Shown: in pieces, positions 17,163-24,043 of the stretch
How positions within the stretch are numbered: position 1 is the stretch's first letter
Layout: every line of letters begins with the position of its first letter
DNA from: JBGSYN01 sp041750975
Lineage (GTDB): Bacteria; Pseudomonadota; Alphaproteobacteria; Geminicoccales; Geminicoccaceae
Direction: 5' to 3'
Length of the DNA stretch: 24,938 nucleotides
Assembly (NCBI GenBank): GCA_041750975.1
Contig: JBGSYN010000043.1
Location: 1 to 24,938 of the forward strand
Program-made: the position numbers and the translations under genes
The notes under the pieces: model-generated
Database searches by the model: none
The model's input: the letters and a program-made list of their open reading frames with translations, nothing else
Told to the model about the DNA's origin: nothing

Positions 17163-18072
17163 CGTGGCCCGCCAGCCGCCGAAGATCCATCCCGCCGAAG
17201 CGCCGATCGCTAGCCAGCCCAACCGCTCCAAGCGGGTATCGCGGCTGTTTCGCCGCTATCCGGTCTTTTCAATGCTGATGCTCGGATTGCTAATCTTTGC
17301 GGCAATCGCGGCACCGGCAATTGCGCCCTATCCAGCCACTCATGGTGAACTTCGCTCACGCCATGCCGAGCCGGTAATCCTGGGGGGCGAAAGTCAGCAT
17401 GTACTTGGTGCCGACAGCATCGGCAGAGACGTCTTGTCCCGGCTAATTTTCGGTGCCCGGATCTCGCTACTGGTGGCTGCCGGCACGATTATCATCGCCG
17501 GTACCATTGGCACCATCCTCGGCCTCATATCCGGTTGGTATGGCGGCTGGATCGATGAGACGATCATGCGTCTAGTGGACGCTATGAACGCGATCCCGGT
17601 TATTCTGGTTGCCTTGGTGTTAGCCGTTGCTGTCGGACCGAGCTTCGCCCTCTTGTTGGGGGTTCTCTCCTTGGGCCAATGGCCGGTTTTCGCGCGGCAG
17701 ATTCGTGCGGAAGCGCTGACCCTCAGAGAACGCGATTATGTCCAGCTCGCCCGCGTCGCCGGCGCCTCAACCGGCCGCATCCTCCTGCGGCACATTCTGC
17801 CAGGGGTGTTCAGCACAGTTCTGGTGGTGGCCACCAATCAGGTGGGGACGGTCATCCTTGCCGAGGCGGGATTGAGTTTTCTCGGCGTAGGCGTGCCACC
17901 GCCGACACCGTCTTGGGGCGGCATGATCTCCGATGGCCGCCTCTATCTCACGGAAGCTTGGTGGATCAGCGCATTCCCCGGCATCGCAATCGCCCTGACG
18001 GTGCTGTCCTTAGTGTTCATGGGCGATTGGCTGCGCGACCGGCTCGATCCGACGCTGCGCCAACTCGAATGA
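17155..18072 (+). CDS. ABC importer permease, DppC/OppC type, second system
   Basis: This 305-residue permease has a cytoplasmic N-terminal tail rich in Arg and Pro, a first helix at about residues 38-60 (FSMLMLGLLIFAAIAAPAIA), the loop motif HVLGADSIGRDVLSRLIFGA, then five helices. The EAA coupling loop is TLRERDYVQLARVAGASTGR and the C-terminus is RDRLDPTLRQLE. The chosen ATG at 17155 overlaps the end of the upstream permease gene; GTG at 17164 is an alternative. It forms the channel with the product of 16245-17162. Confidence 0.9.
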   Translation: MVSVARQPPKIHPAEAPIASQPNRSKRVSRLFRRYPVFSMLMLGLLIFAAIAAPAIAPYPATHGELRSRHAEPVILGGESQHVLGADSIGRDVLSRLIFGARISLLVAAGTIIIAGTIGTILGLISGWYGGWIDETIMRLVDAMNAIPVILVALVLAVAVGPSFALLLGVLSLGQWPVFARQIRAEALTLRERDYVQLARVAGASTGRILLRHILPGVFSTVLVVATNQVGTVILAEAGLSFLGVGVPPPTPSWGGMISDGRLYLTEAWWISAFPGIAIALTVLSLVFMGDWLRDRLDPTLRQLE

Positions 18073-18138
18073 CGACGGACAAGTGCCGGACATTTCCACC
18101 AATCCCGACTCAACCGAAACGATCAAGGAGCGAAGACA

Positions 18139-19239
18139 ATGGCGAAGATCACGAAAGTTTGGGGTGAGGCCTACCAATGGCCACGGCATAAGCCGATCAC
18201 CAATGGCCTCTACACCTACAAATATGCCGGCATCAATCCGGTCTTCATCGAAACCGATGAGGGTGTTACCGGTGTTGGCCTGGGATCAGGCATCCAGGAG
18301 GCACCGGCAGTCGGCCAGGCGATCCTCGAGCACTTCAAGCATGTCCTGATCGGCCGTGATCCTTTGGACATCGAGCGGCATTGGCACGAGATGTGGCGGC
18401 CCAAACTGGTCGGCCGGCGCGGCATCACGACGAGAGTCATCAGCGGTATCGATATCGCGCTCTGGGATCTGAAGGCCAAGCTTGCCAACATGCCGCTTTA
18501 CAAACTGCTTGGCGGTTTCACGAACTCCGTCGATACCTATATCGCCGGCGGCTATTACGAGGAGGGCAAAGGGCTACGTGAGCTGGCGCAGGAGATGGAG
18601 CGCAACATGGAGATTGGCGCCACGGCAGTCAAAATGAAGATCGGCGCCGTCCCCATCAACCAGGATGTCGAGCGGGTGCGCGTCGTGCGCGAGACCGTCG
18701 GGCCTGATGCCAGAATCATGGTCGATGCCAACAACGCTTACCGACACTACCAGGCGATCGAATTCGCGCGTAAGGCCGAGAAATACGATCTTTTCTGGTT
18801 CGAAGAGCCAGTCGAACCCGACGATTATATCGGTCAGCGCGAAATAACGCGGGCGACCAGCGTGCCGGTCGCCGCGGGCGAGAACGAATATACGCGCTAT
18901 GGCTTCCGCGACATGATCGATCATCGTGCCGTCGACATCCTGCAGCCCGACGCTCTGATCCTGGGGGGCATCACCGAGTTCATGAAGATCGCGGCACTGG
19001 CGCAGGCTCACGACCTCGATATTGCGCCACATGGCAGCCAATACGTGCACATTCATCTCGTTGCGGCGATCCCTAACGGCCTCATCCTCGAATATTACCG
19101 GGATTCGGTCGATCCGATGCACGGCAAGATCTACAAGGACGAGTTGATGATCAAGGACGGCCGGGTCTTTGCGCCCGACCGGCCAGGCTTGGGACTCGAA
19201 ATCAACAAGGAGGCGCTCAAGGAATATCGCGTGGCTTGA
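18139..19239 (+). CDS. Enolase-superfamily (mandelate racemase-type) enzyme
   Basis: This 366-residue enzyme belongs to a different subgroup from the one at 8970-10094. The Lys-x-Lys catalytic motif is intact (Lys165 and Lys167 in VKMKIG). Metal ligands are Asp196 (VDANNAY), Glu222 (FEEP) and Glu248 (AAGENE), and a His-Asp dyad is offered by Asp271 and His298 (APHGS). This is the mandelate racemase subgroup, whose members are mostly acid-sugar dehydratases or racemases. It has a strong ribosome site (AAGGAG, 18125-18130). It sits between the permease and ATPase genes of the importer, so the imported compound or a near derivative is probably its substrate (inference). Confidence 0.92.
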   Translation: MAKITKVWGEAYQWPRHKPITNGLYTYKYAGINPVFIETDEGVTGVGLGSGIQEAPAVGQAILEHFKHVLIGRDPLDIERHWHEMWRPKLVGRRGITTRVISGIDIALWDLKAKLANMPLYKLLGGFTNSVDTYIAGGYYEEGKGLRELAQEMERNMEIGATAVKMKIGAVPINQDVERVRVVRETVGPDARIMVDANNAYRHYQAIEFARKAEKYDLFWFEEPVEPDDYIGQREITRATSVPVAAGENEYTRYGFRDMIDHRAVDILQPDALILGGITEFMKIAALAQAHDLDIAPHGSQYVHIHLVAAIPNGLILEYYRDSVDPMHGKIYKDELMIKDGRVFAPDRPGLGLEINKEALKEYRVA

Positions 19240-19243
19240 GCCG

Positions 19244-20311
19244 ATGATGGAAACACGCGACCAACGGATCGGGATCGGCGCGGATCTTCCTGCCGAGGAG
19301 GACCGCGCCATCCTCCATGTCCAAAATCTCGAGACCCGAATCCGGACCAAATGGGGCGAGGTCAAAGCGGTCGACTGCGTCAGCTTCGATCTGAAGCGAG
19401 GCGAGACGCTCGGCATTGTCGGCGAATCCGGGTCGGGGAAGTCGATGACGGCACTTTCCATCATGCGGCTCGTCCCTTCCCCGGCGGCACGTATAGTCGG
19501 CGGACAGGTGATCTTGAACGGGCGGGATCTGCTGCAACTGACCGAAGACGAGATGACCAGGGTCCGGGGACGCGATGTCTCAATGATTTTGCAGGATCCG
19601 ATGCAGGCGCTGAACCCGGTGTTCACGATCGGCAACCAGGTCGGCGAGACGATCAGAATTCATCAAGGGCTCAGTGGCCGGCCCCTATGGCACAAGGTCG
19701 TCGATGTTCTCAAAAAGGTGCAGATCCCGGCACCCGAGGCCCGGGCCAAGGACTTTCCGCACCAGTTATCCGGCGGGATGCGCCAACGTGTGGTCGGCGC
19801 AATCGGCATCTCCTCGGAGCCCGCGGTGATCATCGCCGACGAGCCTACCACCTCACTCGATGTGACCATCCAGGCAGCTTATCTCCGGCTACTCCGCGAG
19901 ATTCAGGCGGAACAAGGGGTCGCCATTATCTTCATCACCCACGATTTCGGTATCGTTGCCAAGATGTGTGACCGCGTGGCAGTGATGTATGCGGGCCGGA
20001 TCATCGAAATGGCGGATGTTCATACGATCTTCGACCGGCCACTCCACGAATACACCAAAGCGCTGATCGGCTCCGTCCCCAATCCCGATCGTAACGTCGG
20101 CCGTTTACCCCAAATCGACGGCCAACCACCCTTACTCCACAAGCTTCCGCCGGGCGATGCCTTCGCGCCGCGCTCGCCGCTCGGCTTCAGTGAACGTGAC
20201 GCGGCGATCCGGCCGGAGCTGGTCGAGGTCGAGCCCAGCCACTGGGTCCAGCTTAGCCGTTGTTCCGTCGCGGATTTCGACAAATACGCCCATCTGGTGG
20301 CCTATGGCTGA
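19244..20311 (+). CDS. ABC importer ATPase, DppD/OppD type, second system
   Basis: This ATPase has 355 residues. Walker A is at 60-67 (GESGSGKS), with Q-loop MILQDPMQALNP, signature LSGGMRQR, Walker B VIIADEPTTSLD and H-loop ITHDFG, so it should hydrolyse ATP. The C-terminal oligopeptide-transport extension is present, but its cysteines are missing: the usual GCxFHPRC position reads GDAFAPRS. ATG 19244 lies 4 bp after the enolase stop; ATG 19247 is equally possible. The frame is open upstream within the enolase gene, but that is not family-like. Its stop overlaps the next ATPase start. Confidence 0.92.
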   Translation: MMETRDQRIGIGADLPAEEDRAILHVQNLETRIRTKWGEVKAVDCVSFDLKRGETLGIVGESGSGKSMTALSIMRLVPSPAARIVGGQVILNGRDLLQLTEDEMTRVRGRDVSMILQDPMQALNPVFTIGNQVGETIRIHQGLSGRPLWHKVVDVLKKVQIPAPEARAKDFPHQLSGGMRQRVVGAIGISSEPAVIIADEPTTSLDVTIQAAYLRLLREIQAEQGVAIIFITHDFGIVAKMCDRVAVMYAGRIIEMADVHTIFDRPLHEYTKALIGSVPNPDRNVGRLPQIDGQPPLLHKLPPGDAFAPRSPLGFSERDAAIRPELVEVEPSHWVQLSRCSVADFDKYAHLVAYG

Positions 20312-21368
20312 CCCAAGGGCTACATTTGAGTTGCAGTCGAACGTCCCGGCCGCTCCCGGTATCGCCGCTTCGGCCGATGCGGTTATCCAGGTTCGCCATC
20401 TCCGCAAATGGTATCAGATCGGGACGCCCTGGTTCGGCGTGGGCGCAAAATCCTACCTCAAAGCCGTTGACGACGTCTCGTTCGACCTCGGGCGTGGCCA
20501 GACGTTCGGGCTGGTCGGCGAATCCGGCTGCGGCAAGACGACGACCCTGAAATTGATCCTGCAGTTGGAACAACTCAGCGATGGGTGCATCTATTTCGAA
20601 GGCCAGAATGTGGCGACGCTGTCGCCCGCCGGCAGAAGGGCGTTCAAGCGCTCGGTCCAGGCCGTCTTCCAGGATCCCTGGGCCTCATTGAACCCGCGCA
20701 TGCGGATCGGCGACATTATTGCCGAGCCGCTTGAGATCGCCACGACCATGGGCCGGAGCGAGATCAAACGCCGGGTCGGCAATTTGCTCACCGAAGTCGG
20801 TCTGCATCCCTATCAGGCCAACCTCTACCCGCATGAATTCTCTGGCGGCCAGCGGCAGCGAATCGGCATTGCCCGTGCCCTGGGCCCTAACCCCAAGGTG
20901 ATCGCGCTCGACGAGCCGGTTTCAGCGCTCGATGTGTCGATTCGCGCACAGATCCTCAATCTCCTCATGGATCTGCAGAAAGAACATGATCTCGCCTATC
21001 TGATGGTGTCGCACAACCTCGCGACCGTCCGCCATATGTGCCAAAGTATGGCGGTGATGTATCTCGGCGTGGTCCAGGAGACCGGCAATACCCAAGCGAT
21101 CTTCGACAATCCGATGCACCTCTACACCAAGGCGCTGATGTCGGCATCGCTGCCGGCCCATCCGGACATTACTCACGACGAGATCTTGTTGCCCGGCGAG
21201 GTTGTCTCGCCGATCGACCCGCCGTCGGGCGACGTCTTCATGACCCGCACACCCCTCCCCGTCGATCCGAATCATCGATGGGCTAGAGAACGGCCTCCTT
21301 TGATCGAGAAAGAGCCTGGTCACTGGGTCGTCGACACGCCCTGGTCGCTTGCGCGAGCCCAACATTGA
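20304..21368 (+). CDS. ABC importer ATPase, DppF/OppF type, second system
   Basis: This ATPase has 354 residues. Walker A is at 72-79 (GESGCGKT), with Q-loop VFQDPWASLNP, signature FSGGQRQR, Walker B VIALDEPVSALD and H-loop VSHN. The N-terminal tail of about 25 residues before AVIQVRHLRKWY is longer than usual. As in its partner, the C-terminal extension lacks the cysteine motif (PPSGDVFMTRTPLP in place of GCxFxxRCP). The ATG at 20304 overlaps the preceding stop by 8 bp. It is the last gene of the operon; no clear terminator follows before the IS debris. Confidence 0.92.
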   Translation: MADPRATFELQSNVPAAPGIAASADAVIQVRHLRKWYQIGTPWFGVGAKSYLKAVDDVSFDLGRGQTFGLVGESGCGKTTTLKLILQLEQLSDGCIYFEGQNVATLSPAGRRAFKRSVQAVFQDPWASLNPRMRIGDIIAEPLEIATTMGRSEIKRRVGNLLTEVGLHPYQANLYPHEFSGGQRQRIGIARALGPNPKVIALDEPVSALDVSIRAQILNLLMDLQKEHDLAYLMVSHNLATVRHMCQSMAVMYLGVVQETGNTQAIFDNPMHLYTKALMSASLPAHPDITHDEILLPGEVVSPIDPPSGDVFMTRTPLPVDPNHRWARERPPLIEKEPGHWVVDTPWSLARAQH

Positions 21369-21478
21369 TCTCCGTTCGCCTTGACATCGCCAGGGATCGT
21401 TTAGAACTGCCACCTCCAAAAACCTCTCTGATTTCGGTCGATTGGGTTGGAATCACAGCGGTAATAGAGGAGTTTTGG

Positions 21479-21641
21479 ATGGCGGGTCAGGCGAGATTTT
21501 CAATCTGGAGGAGCGGCTTTCGGAATTGAGCCGCAAGGGCGATAATCGCGAACGGCTCGCTGCGGTGGTGGATTTCGAAATGTTTCACGATGAACTCAAC
21601 CATGCCGTACCGCGTTCCAATCGCAAACACGGCGGACGCTG
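21479..21641 (+). pseudogene. Truncated IS5-family transposase, N-terminal fragment
   Basis: ATG 21479 follows AGAGGAG and encodes MAGQARF. After loss of one base in a T-run near 21500 the frame continues with FNLEERLSELSRKGDNRERL, then VVDFEMF and AVPRSNRKHGGR. This matches the start of IS5-family transposases as I remember them (MAGQxGFFDLxERLxxLSxKGDxLERLxxxVDFExF). The homology stops at about 21641, where an IS1380-type gene begins on the other strand. The fragment is dead: frameshifted and cut after about 55 residues. Confidence 0.75.
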
Positions 21642-21840
21642 ATACCGACCTGGGCGCCGATTTTGAGGCGTTTCAGGCGGATCGTGCCACAGCTTGCGTT
21701 GGCGAGTTTGGTGCGGGCCAAGCCGATACGCCTGAGCGCGCCAATCAGGACATAGGCAAAAGAAGCGAACCAGAGGCGGACCTGATTGGCTTTCATGGTG
21801 GCGGCACTGGTGCGGTCAGCAAAGAGGTCGAGTTGGCATT

Positions 21841-21873
21841 CCTTGATCCGGCCTTGATCCGGCCTTGATCCGG
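21841..21873. repeat. Three tandem copies of an 11-bp unit
   Basis: CCTTGATCCGG is repeated exactly three times in a row. In related transposases this sequence occurs once, where it encodes part of NRIKE on the minus strand. The two extra copies add 22 bp and shift the frame. Confidence 0.9.
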
Positions 21874-22196
21874 TTTTCGGCCTCGCCGCGGGGGCAGTAG
21901 AGGTCTTCGTAGAGCGAGCGCGCGGCCCAGGCTTTCGGTTTGAGTGAGGTGACCAGGAAGCGCGGATTAGCCCCTTTCTCGCCTCGGTCGGTCATCCATT
22001 CGGCTTTGGCAATGACCCGTCGGTTGCTGCTCCAACTATGTCGCGTGGTCCAGCTGACGTCGACGAAGCGGCGTGCCGGCTTGCCCGTTCGCTCGGCATC
22101 CTCCTCTGCCCCGGCCAACGAGATGGCGATGCGGTCGACCAGCCGCTCATTGCGGGCGAGGCCGAACCCATAGTCGACCCGGTTGATCTCGCACCA

Positions 22197-22257
22197 TCAA
22201 AGGCCAGGAGGCCTTTGATCCGACTTGCGAAGCAACGCAGGTCAGCAGACCTGCGAG
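22197..22257. repeat. 61-bp palindromic element inserted in the IS1380 relic
   Basis: The element is almost entirely made of three consecutive perfect hairpins: 22197-22218 (9-bp arms TCAAAGGCC, loop AGGA), 22225-22235 (4-bp arms TTGC, loop GAA) and 22236-22255 (8-bp arms CGCAGGTC, loop AGCA). It separates bases that would otherwise encode an unbroken transposase segment (LLT then WCE). The organisation recalls small palindromic mosaic elements such as the RIME elements of rhizobia. I cannot match it to a named family. Confidence 0.75.
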
Positions 22258-23058
22258 GGTCAGCAGGTCATCACGGGCGAAGCCGCTCTGTCGGCGCGCA
22301 GCACAATGCAGACCCTCGGCCGGCTTTTGCGGATCTGGTTGACGATCCGCTCGACCTCCTCGAGCGCGCCGGCCGAAGCATCGATATTGGAACGGCGCAG
22401 CTTGGCCGCAAGAAGATGACGGCCGCAGAAGATGCAAAGCGGCAAATACCAGTAACCGCTGTAATAACCATGAAAGAAGCGGCCCTCCTGATGGCCGTGG
22501 ATCGGGTCGTCGGTCGCATCGAGATCGAGCATGATCTCACGCGGCGGCTTGCCATGCGCCTCCAAAAACAGCTCGACGACCAGGTCTTCGACGGCGTGTT
22601 TGTCGTGTGCGATCCGGTGATCGCGCGTCGGCCCGCCACCAGTTCCAGCTAAGGCCGATGCATGCTCCAACCGGTTGAGCGTCGATTTGCCGGCCAAAGG
22701 TCCACAATTGGCACGTTTTGCCGTCAACCTGTCGGACAAAAGCGCCAGCACCGGATCGTGTCGCAGCGTGTCGTGATCCGTGATGTGTTCATAGCCTACG
22801 TCTGCATCGTCCAGCGCGATCGCCGCAATCCGCTGTCCGATCAAAGTCCGCAGGCTGTGCACCGTACCGCCAGGATTGCGTCGATCATCGCCGCAGGACA
22901 CCACACGATCGAACAATCGAATCGCTCGCTCCGTAGGGCGCAACAATAAAACCCCAGCGTCCGAAATGATCGCCCCGCCATCGAAGCCGGCGATCACTTT
23001 GCGCCCCGCGAACCCTTCAAACGCAGGTTCATCGGCGCTACGCTCCGTCCGCATCGGA

Positions 23059-23116
23059 CCCCGTACTCTAATCTGTTAATTCTTTGTTGCAAAATGACTT
23101 TCTCAGATTATCGGGG
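23059..23116. repeat. Interrupted inverted repeat near the 5' side of the IS1380 relic
   Basis: CCCCG (23059-23063) and TAATCTG (23069-23075) are answered by CAGATTA (23104-23110) and CGGGG (23112-23116). The inner AT-rich 28 bases could hold the transposase promoter. It may include the outer end of the IS, but the opposite end is lost, so the terminal repeat cannot be confirmed. Confidence 0.35.
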
Positions 23117-23469
23117 CCGATGCACCGCTTACTTTGAGAAATCCGGGCCAAGTGTGGTACCGAGGGGGCACACGGTTTTCCAATAGGTGTAGCCGCTTGT
23201 GACCATCCTGCTCGACACCGTCTCCCTCTGCTTTTGACCCAGACACGAGGTTTATCCATGTCCTGCGACGCTCTTTCCAGCAGAAGAGCGAAACGCTTAT
23301 GCTGTAAGGAATAATGCCACCGAAAAGAGCTACCGACTCCCGCTCCAGCTCCAGCTCGGCGTTGGCAGGCTTATCGTCTTGATATCGGTAGTGAATCTCA
23401 CAGCGAGCGCTTGGATTGTGTTCATTCACAATGCTTAGGCGCCGGGAGAGCAGGCGCTTTTGCCGAATA

Positions 23470-23766
23470 TTATAGGACGATGCGGGATTCAAAGCGCAGC
23501 ATACCCATCGGAGCCGCTGACAAGGACTCAACATCTCTTGCGATTGCGCATTCGTGCGGCACGGCCATGAGCGCGTCGTCGTCGTCGAGTTCGTCGGCAC
23601 AAAGAACGCAGGTGTCTGCCCCAAGATTTGCCGCGGCGATGATCGCATCAAGAGGCTCGCGGTTGTGCTCCGACAAGGCATTGTCAAGCCATCCGCCAAG
23701 ACCAGGATCATAGGGTCGGTCGGGGATCAGCAGTACGTGAGCCTCTTTTTCGATTGCACCAATCGG
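23470..23766 (-). other. Unrecognised open frame, possible gene remnant
   Basis: A stop-free minus-strand frame of about 98 codons reads as plausible protein (IGAIEKEAHVLLIPDRPYDP, LDAIIAAANLGADTCVLCAD, MAVPHECAIARDVESL). There is no ATG start: TTG at 23676 or a lost upstream part would be needed, and a TGA closes the frame at 23767-23769. I do not recognise the family. Together with the IS debris on one side it may be the tail of a disrupted gene. Confidence 0.25.
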
Positions 23767-24043
23767 TCAAAAAGGGCGGGAAGCGGACCTTCACCCCACG
23801 CATGCGGCATCCCCGCGCCGGAGCCACCATCCACCGGCCGGCGAGCGATAAATCTCCCGCTCTGGAGCACCATTCGGAGCTGATTGGCCGCGACCGGGGA
23901 ATGGGGCTTCACGCGTCCTGGGGCCGGATCATTTCGCGGTGAGTCCAACGGCCGGCCGGGTTCCGCCGATACTGGGGTTCGGGCGCCGGCAGCAAGCCGC
24001 CGGTGCCGATCGAGCGGAAGAGCCATGGGGATCCGCGCCCGGT
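23767..24043. other. Gap with no recognised feature
   Basis: The frames open here are out-of-frame continuations of the hydrolase gene or chance. No terminator-like hairpin with a T-run is seen downstream of the hydrolase stop. Confidence 0.4.

Larger units (their letters stand above)
21628..23054 (-). pseudogene. Broken IS1380-family transposase
   Basis: The first intact stretch (264 codons from ATG 23054) shows IS1380-family features: IAGFDGGAIISDAGVLLLR, IMLDLDATDDPIHGHQEGRF and LPLCIFCGRHLLAAKLRRSN. Four lesions follow. A two-base insertion near 22286-22289 shifts the frame. A 61-bp hairpin-rich insertion at 22197-22257 splits the codons for LLT and WCEINRVDY. An 11-bp unit is triplicated at 21841-21873 where relatives read ENRIKE. 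The C-terminus is cut near SVRRV at the junction with the IS5 fragment. The other pieces read AGAEEDAERTGKPARRF and ANQVRLWFASFAYVLIGALR. No active product is possible. Confidence 0.88.

Noticed and set aside
22197..22257. The three-hairpin element as a tRNA or tRNA-like gene
   Set aside because: Three hairpins are present, but there is no acceptor stem pairing the two ends, no TTC-type loop and no seven-base anticodon loop; the loops are only 3-4 bases.
23103..23711. A 202-codon minus-strand frame beyond the IS1380 relic
   Set aside because: Composition rich in Ser, Arg and Pro with no domain or plausible fold; the alternative frame at 23470-23766 looks more protein-like.
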